Assembly (NCBI RefSeq): GCF_001419985.1
Contig: NZ_LJAL01000010.1
Location: 54,070-118,069 of the forward strand
Length of the DNA stretch: 64,000 nucleotides
Source of the DNA: Loktanella sp. 5RATIMAR09
GTDB taxonomy: Bacteria; Pseudomonadota; Alphaproteobacteria; Rhodobacterales; Rhodobacteraceae
Direction: 5' to 3'
Shown: in pieces, positions 26,975 to 35,389 of the stretch
Numbering within the stretch: the first letter of the stretch is position 1
How the letters are laid out: each line of letters starts with the position of its first letter
Notes under the pieces: model-generated
The model's database searches: none
The model's input: the letters and a program-made list of their open reading frames with translations, nothing else
What the model was told of the DNA's origin: nothing
Position numbers and translations under genes: made by a program

Positions 26975-28560
26975 AGGATTTCGCCGCCCTTTTTACCCGC
27001 ATCGACGAAAGCACCAAGACCAGCGTCAAGACCGCAGCACTTGCCGATTATTTCCGCACCGCGACGCCCGAAGACCGGCTTTGGACAATCGCCCTGTTCA
27101 CAGGCCGTCGCCCCAAACGCACCATCACCGCCACAAAGCTGAGGGAATGGGCGGCAGAGGTCGCAGGCCTGCCCGACTGGTTGTTCGAGGAAAGCTACAG
27201 CATCGTCGGCGATCTGGCCGAGACCATCGCGCTGGTGTTGCCACCCGCCACGCAAAGCCAAGACCACACGCTGACCCATTGGATCAGCTACATCAAAACG
27301 CTGGCGACCCTCGAAGATGACGCACGCAAATCAGGTATATTGGACGCGTGGAACAACCTGCCCCACACCGAAAGGTTCCTGTTTACCAAGCTTCTGACAG
27401 GCGGTTTTCGCATCGGCGTCAGCGCCAAGCTGATCACCCGCGCGCTGGCACAAGCCACCGGCCAGCCCGAACCGGAGCTCACTCACAAGCTGATGGGCAA
27501 TTGGACGCCGGACACCACCACGTGGGACGCATTGATCGAAGCAGATGATCCGTCAGCCGACCTGTCACGCCCCTATCCTTTCTATCTCGCCTATCAGCTC
27601 GACGGTTTCGATGACCTCGGCCCGCCCGCCGACTGGAACGCCGAACGCAAATGGGACGGCATCCGCGGTCAGCTGATTATCCGCGGCGGCGAACACCACC
27701 TGTGGTCGCGCGGTGAAGACTTGATGACCGATCGCTTCCCCGAACTGGCGCAACTGCGCGATTACCTGCCCGATGGCACGGTCATCGACGGTGAGGTGCT
27801 GGCCTTCGCTGATGAAAAGCCGTTGTCTTTCAACGCTCTGCAAAAACGGATCGGGCGCAAGACGGTGCCAAAGAAACTGCTGGTCGAGGCCCCCGTGATC
27901 CTGATGGCCTATGACCTTTTGGAACATCAGGGCGCGGATGTCCGCGACATGCCTTTGAAAGACCGCCGCGCGGCGTTAGCGGATCTGATCAAGGATGCCC
28001 CTGTGACAGCCCCCTTGCGGCTGTCCGCCTCTGTCCCCTTCCAGTCATGGGATGATCTGAGTACCGCACGCGACCAATCGCGCGAACTGAACGCCGAGGG
28101 TCTGATGCTCAAACGTCTCGATAGCCCCTACCTTGCGGGGCGCAAACGGGGCGACTGGTGGAAATGGAAAATTGATCCGCTGACCATCGACGCGGTGATG
28201 ATCTATGCCCAAGCGGGCCATGGTCGGCGCGCCAACCTGTTCACCGACTACACATTCGCCGTACGCGACGGCAGTGATCTGGTGCCTTTCACAAAGGCGT
28301 ATTCCGGCCTGACCGACAAGGAATTCCGCGAAATCACGGCTTGGGTGCGCAAGAACACGCTGCAACGCTTTGGTCCCGTGCGCCAAGTGCCCCCCGAACA
28401 TGTGTTCGAGATTGCCTTCGAGGGCATCCAGGCCAGCCCGCGCCACAAATCCGGCGTGGCCCTGCGGTTTCCACGCATGCTGCGCTGGCGGCGCGACAAA
28501 CCCGTGGATGAGGCCAACACGCTGGACGATCTCAACGAGATGTTGGCCACCTACGGCTGA
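26971..28560 (+). CDS. ATP-dependent DNA ligase (cisplatin damage response type)
   Basis: A 529-residue ligase. The nucleotidyl lysine is Lys227 in ERKWDGIRGQL (motif I KxDGxR); motif IV appears as EGLMLKRLDSPY and motif V as KRGDWWKWK. The N-terminal 200 residues form the helical DNA-binding domain and the C-terminus an OB-fold. This subtype, found with a metallo-beta-lactamase exonuclease, has been linked to tolerance of DNA crosslinking agents. It does not replace the NAD-dependent replicative ligase. ATGA overlap with the exonuclease gene. Confidence 0.93.
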   Translation: MKDFAALFTRIDESTKTSVKTAALADYFRTATPEDRLWTIALFTGRRPKRTITATKLREWAAEVAGLPDWLFEESYSIVGDLAETIALVLPPATQSQDHTLTHWISYIKTLATLEDDARKSGILDAWNNLPHTERFLFTKLLTGGFRIGVSAKLITRALAQATGQPEPELTHKLMGNWTPDTTTWDALIEADDPSADLSRPYPFYLAYQLDGFDDLGPPADWNAERKWDGIRGQLIIRGGEHHLWSRGEDLMTDRFPELAQLRDYLPDGTVIDGEVLAFADEKPLSFNALQKRIGRKTVPKKLLVEAPVILMAYDLLEHQGADVRDMPLKDRRAALADLIKDAPVTAPLRLSASVPFQSWDDLSTARDQSRELNAEGLMLKRLDSPYLAGRKRGDWWKWKIDPLTIDAVMIYAQAGHGRRANLFTDYTFAVRDGSDLVPFTKAYSGLTDKEFREITAWVRKNTLQRFGPVRQVPPEHVFEIAFEGIQASPRHKSGVALRFPRMLRWRRDKPVDEANTLDDLNEMLATYG

Positions 28561-28627
28561 TCGCCCTTAACACTTTTCCCAACAGTGCCTATGTATCCCC
28601 CAACACATGAAAAACAGAGGTCACCCT

Positions 28628-30445
28628 ATGCCATTCTCCCAGCCCGTCTTTGATGCCAACACAAGTGGTGGAAAGGATCTTGGCAACCTGCCCGAATGGG
28701 ACCTGAGCGATCTGTACCCCGCCACCGACAGCCCCGAACTGGCGCGTGATATGGCGTGGCTGGAAAAAGAGTGTGCGGATTTTGCTGCCAGCTATGAAGG
28801 CAAGCTGGCAACACTTGACGCGGATGCGCTCTTGGAAGCCGTGCAGCGCTACGAACAGATCGACGTGATCGCAGGACGTATCATGTCCTTTGCGGGCCTG
28901 CGGTACTATCAATGCACCACCGACAGCGACCGCGCCAAATTCATGTCCGATTGTCAGGACAAGATGACCACCGCCACGACACCGCTGGTGTTTTATGGTC
29001 TGGAATTCAACCGGCTTGATGATGATCATCTGGCGGATCTGCTCGGTGCGAACACCGATCTTGCCCGCTATAAACCGGTCTTTGACCGCATGCGTGCGAT
29101 GAAACCGCATCAGTTGTCGGATGAGTTGGAAAAATTCCTGCATGACCAATCCACTGTCGGGGCCGCGGCATGGAACCGGCTTTTTGATGAAACCATGGCA
29201 GCACTGGAATTTGTGGTCGATGACGAGGTGCTGAGCCTTGAAGCCACGTTGAACCTGCTCACCGAACAGGACCGCGCCAAGCGCGAGGCGGCAACCCATG
29301 CGCTGACGGCTGTGTTCCGCGAAAACATCAAGATCTTTTCGCGCATCCACAACACGCTGGCCAAAGAAAAAGAGATTGAGGACCGCTGGCGCAAGATGCC
29401 AACGCCGCAAACCGGACGGCACCTTGCCAACCATGTCGAGGCCGAAGTGGTCGAGGCCCTGCGCAACGCCGTTGTCGCGGCCTACCCGCGCCTGTCGCAC
29501 CGCTACTACGCGCTCAAAGCCAAATGGCTGGGGCTGGACCGGATGCAGGTCTGGGACCGCAACGCACCCTTGCCGATGGAAAGCACCAAGATCGTAAACT
29601 GGGACGAAGCGACTGCGACCGTGATGGACGCCTACGCCGGGTTTGATCCCAAAATGGCCGAAATCGCCAAGCCGTTCTTTTCCGAAGGGTGGATAGACGC
29701 CGCCGTGAAACCCGGTAAAGCGCCCGGTGCTTTCGCCCACCCCACGGTCACGCCGGTGCATCCTTATGTGATGCTGAACTACCTTGGAAAACCCCGCGAT
29801 GTCATGACCTTGGCGCATGAATTGGGCCACGGTGTGCATCAGGTGCTGGCGGCTGAACAAGGCGAGTTGTTGTCCTCAACCCCGCTGACATTGGCGGAAA
29901 CGGCGTCTGTCTTTGGCGAAATGCTGACCTTCCAGAAACTGCTCGACGGGGCGAAGACCAAAGAAGAGCGCAAGATCCTGCTGGCGGGCAAGGTCGAGGA
30001 CATGATCAACACGGTCGTCCGCCAGATCGCGTTCTATGATTTCGAATGCAAACTCCATGCTGCGCGCGCCGAGGGTGAATTAACGCCCGACGACATCAAC
30101 GCACTGTGGATGTCGGTACAGGCCGAAAGCCTTGGACCGGTGTTCGACTTCGCCGACGGGTACGAAACCTTCTGGGCCTACATCCCGCACTTTGTGCACT
30201 CGCCCTTCTACGTCTACGCCTATGCGTTCGGCGACGGGCTGGTGAACGCGCTCTATGCGGTCTACGCCGAGGGCGACCCCGACTTCCGCGAGAAATATTT
30301 CGACATGCTGCGCGCAGGCGGGTCCAAGCACCACAAAGAATTGCTCGCACCCTTCGGCCTCGACGCGTCCGATCCCAAGTTCTGGGACAAGGGCCTGTCG
30401 ATGATCGAAGGATTTATTGACGAATTGGAAGCCTTAGAGGATTGA
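28628..30445 (+). CDS. pepF: M3 family oligoendopeptidase (PepF-like)
   Basis: A 605-residue zinc metallopeptidase. The HELGH motif starts at His397 (TLAHELGHGVHQ) with the third ligand Glu in LAETASVFGEML downstream. It degrades oligopeptides in the cytoplasm, recycling peptides left by proteases such as ClpP. I chose the ATG at 28628 because AGAGGT lies about 8 bases upstream; an ATG at 28607 lies over that site. A 12-bp-stem palindrome lies just after its stop codon, between it and the convergent DUF4389 gene. Confidence 0.93.
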   Translation: MPFSQPVFDANTSGGKDLGNLPEWDLSDLYPATDSPELARDMAWLEKECADFAASYEGKLATLDADALLEAVQRYEQIDVIAGRIMSFAGLRYYQCTTDSDRAKFMSDCQDKMTTATTPLVFYGLEFNRLDDDHLADLLGANTDLARYKPVFDRMRAMKPHQLSDELEKFLHDQSTVGAAAWNRLFDETMAALEFVVDDEVLSLEATLNLLTEQDRAKREAATHALTAVFRENIKIFSRIHNTLAKEKEIEDRWRKMPTPQTGRHLANHVEAEVVEALRNAVVAAYPRLSHRYYALKAKWLGLDRMQVWDRNAPLPMESTKIVNWDEATATVMDAYAGFDPKMAEIAKPFFSEGWIDAAVKPGKAPGAFAHPTVTPVHPYVMLNYLGKPRDVMTLAHELGHGVHQVLAAEQGELLSSTPLTLAETASVFGEMLTFQKLLDGAKTKEERKILLAGKVEDMINTVVRQIAFYDFECKLHAARAEGELTPDDINALWMSVQAESLGPVFDFADGYETFWAYIPHFVHSPFYVYAYAFGDGLVNALYAVYAEGDPDFREKYFDMLRAGGSKHHKELLAPFGLDASDPKFWDKGLSMIEGFIDELEALED

Positions 30446-30451
30446 GTGCAA

Positions 30452-30480
30452 CGCAGTCCCGGACCCGATCCGGGACTGCG
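30452..30480. terminator. Long perfect palindrome between convergent genes
   Basis: CGCAGTCCCGGA (30452-30463) pairs exactly with TCCGGGACTGCG (30469-30480) around a 5-base loop. No T-run follows on either strand, so it may be a bidirectional terminator or a REP-like element between pepF and the DUF4389 gene. Confidence 0.6.
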
Positions 30481-30488
30481 CGGCGCCC

Positions 30489-30773
30489 TCAATCCAACTC
30501 GGTCCACGGCCAGGGCTTTACCTCACTTGCGGCGGTCTGATAACGCGAGGCCTTGGCCATCCAGACGCCCATCGTTGTGCCCATTTCGGCCAGTTGGTCA
30601 TTCGGCTGACGTTGATTGACCAACATGATCAGGAACTGCGCCACGGTCATAATTCCGAGCAATGTGCTCGCCATGCTCATCAGCACGGCAATGATCACCA
30701 TATGCACCAAGCGCAGCCAGATGTTTTCATAATCGTCCACATTTACGTCGGAGCGGTCATCATCATTGGGCAT
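30489..30773 (-). CDS. DUF4389 membrane protein
   Basis: A 94-residue protein with an acidic N-terminus (MPNDDDRSDVNVDDYEN) and two hydrophobic segments in WLRLVHMVIIAVLMSMASTLLGIMTVAQFLIMLV, then NQRQPNDQLAEMGTTMGVWMAKASRYQ. This matches the DUF4389 pattern. AGGAG lies 6 bases before the ATG at 30773, and sits directly against the ATG at 30779, so I take 30773. Function is unknown. It begins 9 bases after the Gfo/Idh oxidoreductase gene stop and is likely cotranscribed with it. Confidence 0.82.
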   Translation of the reverse strand: MPNDDDRSDVNVDDYENIWLRLVHMVIIAVLMSMASTLLGIMTVAQFLIMLVNQRQPNDQLAEMGTTMGVWMAKASRYQTAASEVKPWPWTELD

Positions 30774-30782
30774 CGTCATCTC

Positions 30783-31757
30783 CTAAGCGGGCCGTCCACC
30801 AGCCGCAAAAACCATATCAATCATCTTCTGCGTTCCGCGCGAAAACTCAAGCGGGCATGGATAGGCAGCACCAGTCTGCACCGATTGACAGAAATTTTCT
30901 ACCTGCAGGACATATTGGTTCACCCCCGGCCAACGCTCGGTCGTGACGGTCTGGCCATCGGTTGTCACCGTCAGAACAGCCGCATCAAAAACATTGGCGT
31001 TGAACGGGCACGTCAGTTTGAGCACACCCTTGTCGCCGTGAAAGGTGATTTCCTGACGCGGGAACATGCGGATCGACACCATCGCCGCGTAGCTGAAGCT
31101 CGGAAAATCCGCCGCGACCTGCGCAAAGATATCGACATCGTTGTCGAACCGCAGTTTGGCATAAGGAACCGCCACAGGCTCTTCTCCGGAAACAAAACGC
31201 GCCGACCCGAAGGTATAGACCCCGATATCACGCAAACCGCCGCCGCCCGCAGCAGACTGATTGCGGATATTGCCTGCGTCATCATTAAAGAAACTGAACG
31301 TCGCATCCACATGCACCAAGGTGCCAATTGCACCGCCTTGAACCAACGCGCGCGCGCGAATGAATTGCGGATGATGCACGATCATATAGGCCTCGGCGGC
31401 CAAGACCCCCGCTGCATCCCGCGCGGCGATCAGTTGATCAAACTCCGCTTCCGCGAGCGTCATCGGCTTTTCACATAACACATGCTTGCCCGCCGCCATC
31501 GCCTTGAGCGACCATTCCACATGCATGTGATTTGGCAGCGGAATATAGACCGCATCAATCGCCGGATCAGCCAAAAGCGCGTCATAGCTGTCATAGATCT
31601 GCATGCCCGGCGCAAAGGCCTGAAAACCGGCAGCCTTTTCAGGGCTGGATGTGGCAAGGGCTACCAGTTCGGCGCCTTTGGCCGCGTGTATCGCAGGCCC
31701 CATATGTTTCTCGGCAAAGTTTGCGGCACCCAGAATGCCCCAGCGCAGTGGTTTCAT
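30783..31757 (-). CDS. Gfo/Idh/MocA family oxidoreductase
   Basis: A 324-residue NAD(P)-dependent dehydrogenase. The Rossmann motif WGILGAANFAEKH is at the N-terminus and the signature CEKPMTLAEAEF with catalytic Lys is near residue 95; AEAYMIVHHPQF follows. Members oxidise or reduce sugars and inositols such as glucose-fructose or dihydrodiols; the substrate cannot be told from this sequence. AAAGGGG lies before the ATG at 31757. Upstream of it is the rpoH terminator region; downstream is the DUF4389 gene. Confidence 0.88.
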   Translation of the reverse strand: MKPLRWGILGAANFAEKHMGPAIHAAKGAELVALATSSPEKAAGFQAFAPGMQIYDSYDALLADPAIDAVYIPLPNHMHVEWSLKAMAAGKHVLCEKPMTLAEAEFDQLIAARDAAGVLAAEAYMIVHHPQFIRARALVQGGAIGTLVHVDATFSFFNDDAGNIRNQSAAGGGGLRDIGVYTFGSARFVSGEEPVAVPYAKLRFDNDVDIFAQVAADFPSFSYAAMVSIRMFPRQEITFHGDKGVLKLTCPFNANVFDAAVLTVTTDGQTVTTERWPGVNQYVLQVENFCQSVQTGAAYPCPLEFSRGTQKMIDMVFAAGGRPA

Positions 31758-31822
31758 GATCTTATCCCCTTTGGCGCGATGTTAGCGCCACCAAGGACCA
31801 AAAGGAAATACGCGTGCAAACG

Positions 31823-31851
31823 AAAAATCCCCGCCAGCAGCGCTGACGGGG
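31823..31851 (-). terminator. Intrinsic terminator after rpoH
   Basis: On the minus strand CCCCGTCAGC and GCTGGCGGGG form a stem (one G-T pair) followed by ATTTTT. It lies 27 bases past the rpoH stop. Confidence 0.85.
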
Positions 31852-31877
31852 ATCATGTTTACGCGAAAGATGCTGCC

Positions 31878-32774
31878 TTACGCGTCAGCCAACATGCCCT
31901 TCTGGCGCGCCAGCTCTTGCATCTTCGCCTGCAGCTTTTCAAACGCCCGCACCTCGATCTGGCGGATACGCTCGCGGCTGACATCATACTGGCTGCTCAG
32001 GTCTTCCAGCGTGACGGTCTCTTCGGACAACCGACGCTGCATGAGAATGTCTTTCTCACGCTCGTTCAGAACAGACATGGCATCGGCCAACAGCTCGCGG
32101 CGCGCATCAAGCTCGTCATGCGCTTCGTACTCCGCCGCGGTATTCGCGCTCTCGTCCTCTAGCCAGTCCTGCCATTGCGCGGCACCTTCACCATCGGCAC
32201 TGACCGTGGCGTTCAGCGATGCATCGCCACCCGACAGACGGCGGTTCATGGAAATCACTTCATCCTCGGTCACGCCAAGATCGGTCGCGATCCGCTGCAC
32301 GTTTTCAGGGCGCAGATCGCCATCTTCCAGCGCGCCAATCCGGTTTTTCGCCTTGCGCAGGTTGAAAAACAGCTTCTTCTGCGCCGATGTGGTGCCCAGT
32401 TTCACCAAAGACCACGACCGCAGGATGTATTCCTGGATCGAGGCACGAATCCACCACATGGCATAGGTTGCCAGTCGAAAACCCTTTTCAGGGTCAAAGC
32501 GCTTCACCGCTTGCATCAGGCCGACATTGGCCTCTGAAATCACCTCGGCCTGCGGCAAACCATAGCCGCGATAGCCCATGGCGATTTTGGCCGCCAAACG
32601 CAGGTGCGATGTCACCATCTTATGCGCAGCTTCCGTATCTTCATGGTCCACCCACCGCTTGGCGAGCATATATTCCTCTTCGGGCTCCAGCATCGGAAAC
32701 TTGCGGATTTCTTGCATGTAGCGGTTCAGGCCACCTTCCGGCGTTGGCGCTGGTAAATTCTTGTAGTTGCTCAC
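31878..32774 (-). CDS. rpoH: RNA polymerase sigma factor RpoH (sigma-32)
   Basis: A 298-residue heat-shock sigma factor. Region 2 includes HLRLAAKIAMGYRGYGLPQ and EKGFRLATYAMWWIRASIQEYI; the RpoH box-like QKKLFFNLRKAKNRI follows, and region 4 ends with [17 protein letters not shown]. The start is a GTG at 32774 with AGGAGGG eight bases upstream. It directs transcription of chaperones and proteases such as ClpP in heat and oxidative stress. Roseobacters usually have two rpoH genes, and I cannot say which this is beyond its close likeness to RpoH I. A strong terminator follows. Confidence 0.94.
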   Translation of the reverse strand: MSNYKNLPAPTPEGGLNRYMQEIRKFPMLEPEEEYMLAKRWVDHEDTEAAHKMVTSHLRLAAKIAMGYRGYGLPQAEVISEANVGLMQAVKRFDPEKGFRLATYAMWWIRASIQEYILRSWSLVKLGTTSAQKKLFFNLRKAKNRIGALEDGDLRPENVQRIATDLGVTEDEVISMNRRLSGGDASLNATVSADGEGAAQWQDWLEDESANTAAEYEAHDELDARRELLADAMSVLNEREKDILMQRRLSEETVTLEDLSSQYDVSRERIRQIEVRAFEKLQAKMQELARQKGMLADA

Positions 32775-32936
32775 TGTATCTGCCCTCCTATGTATAAAGG
32801 CTTAACATGGATATGGTCGCGCTGACATTTGGTTTCAAGAGCGGCCATATCCGATTCCTTCAAAAAGAATATGAACTAATCAGTTTAGTATTGCGACCCG
32901 AGTTTGCGTGCGTTCACGCACATGGGATCAATTATT

Positions 32937-33965
32937 TCAGCCCTGAGAGCCAAGGGCGCGCAAGAGATCGCGCATGTCTTGGGGGATTTCCGCTTCAAAC
33001 TGTAGAAATTCACCTGAAACAGGGTGCTCGAACCCTAACGTTGCCGCATGCAGCGCCTGACGCGGAAACGCAGCAACCGCGACGACACCCGCATCACCAA
33101 TCGCTTTGGGCGACAGCTTGCGCCGCCCCCCATAGACCGGATCACCAATAAGCGCATGACCGCAATGGGCCATATGCACCCGGATCTGGTGGGTCCGGCC
33201 CGTCTCCAGCCAGCATTCGATCAGGGCCGCACAAGGCGGCGTGCCAAGCGGTTCCACAATGCGCGACCGCGTCACCGCATGACGCCCGCTGCTGAAAGAC
33301 ACCGCCTGCCGCTGCCTGTCTGTGCGGTGGCGGCCAAGAAAAGTCTGGATTTTCAAAATATTGCCCGGCTCAAACGACGTCCCCTTGATCCCGCGCAAAC
33401 GCGGATCGTTCTGATCCGGCAGGCCATAGCACACCGCAAGATAGCGGCGTTCCACCGTGTGGGCGGCAAACTGATCGGCCAGATGATGATGCGCGCGGTC
33501 CGATTTCGCCACCACAAGCAACCCCGTGGTTTCTTTATCTATCCGGTGCACGATGCCCGGCCGCTTCATGCCCCCCACGCCCGAAAGCGTATCCCCGCAG
33601 TGATGGATCAAGGCATTGACCAAAGTCCCGCCCGGGGTGCCCGGGGCCGGATGCACAACCATGCCACTTGGTTTATTGACGACAATCAGGTCGTCGTCCT
33701 CAAAAACCACATCCAGCGCGATATCTTCCGCACCGATGTGGCTCTCCTCGGCGACTGCAACTGTCACGGCCACGACAGCCCCTTCTGCAATCCGGTAACG
33801 TGGATCAGTGATGACAGCGCCATCTACCGTCACAGCGCCGTCGGCGATCAACTTGGCCAACCGCGACCGGCTGAGTGATGCCGCGTCAGGCACGTCACGG
33901 CCCAAGGCCTTGTCAAGGCGCGGCGGCGGGGACGCTGCAATCACAAACTGAATGATTTCAGACAC
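32937..33965 (-). CDS. rluD: 23S rRNA pseudouridine synthase, RluA family (RluD-like)
   Basis: A 342-residue pseudouridine synthase. An N-terminal S4 domain (RLDKALGRDVPDAASLSRSRLAKLIADGAVTVDG) precedes the catalytic domain with Asp in GIVHRIDKETTGLLVVAK. E. coli RluD modifies positions 1911, 1915 and 1917 of 23S rRNA and helps ribosome assembly. Which uridines are modified here is inferred only from similarity to RluD rather than RluC. The GTG at 33965 has GGAG at a normal distance. It is divergent to nothing in particular: tRNA-His lies upstream on the same strand and rpoH downstream. Confidence 0.88.
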   Translation of the reverse strand: MSEIIQFVIAASPPPRLDKALGRDVPDAASLSRSRLAKLIADGAVTVDGAVITDPRYRIAEGAVVAVTVAVAEESHIGAEDIALDVVFEDDDLIVVNKPSGMVVHPAPGTPGGTLVNALIHHCGDTLSGVGGMKRPGIVHRIDKETTGLLVVAKSDRAHHHLADQFAAHTVERRYLAVCYGLPDQNDPRLRGIKGTSFEPGNILKIQTFLGRHRTDRQRQAVSFSSGRHAVTRSRIVEPLGTPPCAALIECWLETGRTHQIRVHMAHCGHALIGDPVYGGRRKLSPKAIGDAGVVAVAAFPRQALHAATLGFEHPVSGEFLQFEAEIPQDMRDLLRALGSQG

Positions 33966-34044
33966 GCGACCGCTCCATCATCTTGCCCAATAAACTCCCG
34001 CCGGAGGCTCCGACATCTCAAAACGCGCAAACCTTTGTGGGGGA

Positions 34045-34121
34045 TGGTACCGCCTCCCCGGCTTGAACGGGGGACCCCTGGTTCCACAAACCAGTGCTCT
34101 AACCAACTGAGCTAAGGCGGC
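34045..34121 (-). tRNA. tRNA-His (GTG anticodon)
   Basis: A 77-base cloverleaf on the minus strand: acceptor GCCGCCT/AGGCGGT, anticodon arm CTGGT-TTGTGGA-ACCAG with anticodon GTG, T arm CCCCG-TTCAAGC-CGGGG, and encoded CCA. The first pair is G1-T72, the discriminator is A73 and no extra G precedes position 1 in register with C73. This is the alphaproteobacterial form of tRNA-His, which lost the G-1 identity element. Confidence 0.95.
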
Positions 34122-34259
34122 AACAGGGGTGATCTAGCGGGATGGGATCACGATTGCAAGTCCCTACGCAAGGAAACTGTCGGGGCCGAAAGCTTCATCC
34201 CCTTGCCAATGCGGCATGCCGCGCTGTAGGACCAAAGCCAGCAAATCTGGGGGACAACC

Positions 34260-34451
34260 ATGGGTATCAACAACGAGCGCGACATTGAAGCAAACATGCA
34301 AATCGGACCAACCGATCTGGGCATGGTGCGGATTTTCATCGAAGCTGACGGCGTCGAAATTCCCATGGATTTTGACCCCGAAGAGGCCGACGAGATCGCA
34401 GAAGAGATCAAAGCGGCGGCAATGGCCGCACGCGCCGTCAAAAAGCGCTGA
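34260..34451 (+). CDS. Small DUF6324 family protein
   Basis: A 63-residue acidic protein (MGINNERDIEANMQIGPTDLG, then EIPMDFDPEEADEIAEEIKAAA). I recall this small conserved family as DUF6324 in Rhodobacterales; no function is known. The ATG at 34260 has TGGGGGAC upstream. Its last 14 bases overlap the convergent mmcB gene. No membrane segment or cysteine is present; it should be a small cytosolic protein. Confidence 0.82.
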   Translation: MGINNERDIEANMQIGPTDLGMVRIFIEADGVEIPMDFDPEEADEIAEEIKAAAMAARAVKKR

Positions 34452-34896
34452 CAAAACCCGGATCACGCGCGGCCTGCGCGCGTATTGCGGCATGGCGCGC
34501 GAATTTCTGCACCATCACCTTGCGCCGTGCAGGCGCCAGTTTCGTTTCAGGCCCCATCCGGATGATTTCGGCGTCATAGGCATCCGCAAGAATCAGGCCC
34601 GTCTCTTCCGGCAATAGCTCTGTTGGAAAATCGCTGTCGACCGCCCAGAAAAACCGGTCACACCATTCCAGATATCCCTGCCATTTGCTGTCTGATTGAA
34701 AATCAGCGCGGTTGGACTTGCATTCGATAATCCAGATCTCGCCCTTCGGCCCCAACGCCATGACGTCAACGCGCAAACCGGACGTCGGCACCAGCTCTTC
34801 GACACTCACAAAATCATGGCCCCGCAACGCGCGGCTGACACCCCGCGCCAAAAGCTGGCCGGGCATCAGGCTTGGACTGTAGGACAGGTCGGACAT
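34438..34896 (-). CDS. mmcB: MmcB family DNA repair protein
   Basis: A 152-residue protein. The core VDVMALGPKGEIWIIECKSNRADFQSD has the D...E-x-K pattern of PD-(D/E)xK nuclease folds, and KWQGYLEWCDRFFWAVDSDFP follows, as in MmcB, a LexA-regulated protein of Caulobacter linked to mitomycin C resistance. Four in-frame ATGs are close together; 34914 overlaps a LexA box, so I take the ATG at 34896 (MSDLSYSPSLMPGQLL), with 34905 also possible. Expression should rise in the SOS response. It converges on the DUF6324 gene. Confidence 0.87.
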   Translation of the reverse strand: MSDLSYSPSLMPGQLLARGVSRALRGHDFVSVEELVPTSGLRVDVMALGPKGEIWIIECKSNRADFQSDSKWQGYLEWCDRFFWAVDSDFPTELLPEETGLILADAYDAEIIRMGPETKLAPARRKVMVQKFARHAAIRAQAARDPGFVSAF

Positions 34897-34908
34897 ACCG
34901 CTCATAAT

Positions 34909-34923
34909 GAACATTAGGTGAAC
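34909..34923 (-). promoter_or_regulatory. SOS (LexA) box before mmcB
   Basis: On the minus strand GTTC, seven bases (ACCTAAT), then GTTC: an exact match to the alphaproteobacterial LexA site GTTC-N7-GTTC. It ends 12 bases before the chosen mmcB start. The divergent 37-codon frame at 34948 would also be within reach. Confidence 0.85.
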
Positions 34924-34947
34924 ATAACGCAAGGAGATGCCGCACCA

Positions 34948-35061
34948 ATGAAACCCGACTCAATGGTGCAGACCGACAAAACCAGAGAGCGAAACAATCC
35001 CGAGCCGCAATGGAGATTGAACAGGTCCAATAATTTTAACGATTTATTATCAATAGATTAA
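34948..35061 (+). CDS. Possible 37-residue small protein
   Basis: An ATG at 34948 with AAGGAGATGC eleven bases upstream opens a frame for 37 residues (MKPDSMVQTDKTRERNNPEP and on to NDLLSID) ending at TAA 35059-35061. It is divergent from mmcB and 25 bases from the LexA box. The composition is polar with many Asn, and I know no homologue. It could be a leader peptide or chance. Confidence 0.25.
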   Translation: MKPDSMVQTDKTRERNNPEPQWRLNRSNNFNDLLSID

Positions 35062-35216
35062 GTTGGTTTCAGCGTCTTAAGAAAAATGAAACCCGTCACA
35101 TTTATGACTGAAACGGGACACATTGGCCCCAATCGCAGGGGCAAAAGCCTTGCCCACGTCACGTTTTCGACCGCTTTGCTACTTAGAAACTAAGATACCG
35201 AAGAGGAGCGTAATGA

Positions 35217-35363
35217 ATGTCACTGTTTGCCAACATCACCTTTTTTGAAGTTTCCATGGCACTGGTTTTTGTAGGGGTCGCGGAACGTCTGTTGCTGGGT
35301 TACGCCCCCGCCGAAATGGTCGGCGCAAAAGGCTGGCTGATGCGTGGTGACATCGAAGAATAA
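35217..35363 (+). CDS. Small membrane-associated protein, 48 residues
   Basis: The frame from ATG 35217 to TAA 35361-35363 codes for 48 residues: SLFANITFFEVSMALVFVGVAERLLLGYAP then a short polar end with MRGDIEE. GAGGAGCG lies about 7 bases before the ATG. The first 30 residues could form one amphipathic or transmembrane helix. Codon third positions are mixed G/C, as in real genes here. I do not recognise a family. It is preceded by about 150 bases of low-GC sequence that could hold its promoter, and followed by the structured RNA candidate. Confidence 0.6.
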   Translation: MSLFANITFFEVSMALVFVGVAERLLLGYAPAEMVGAKGWLMRGDIEE

Positions 35364-35389
35364 GCTGCACGAAGGGCTTGCCCTTCGCC

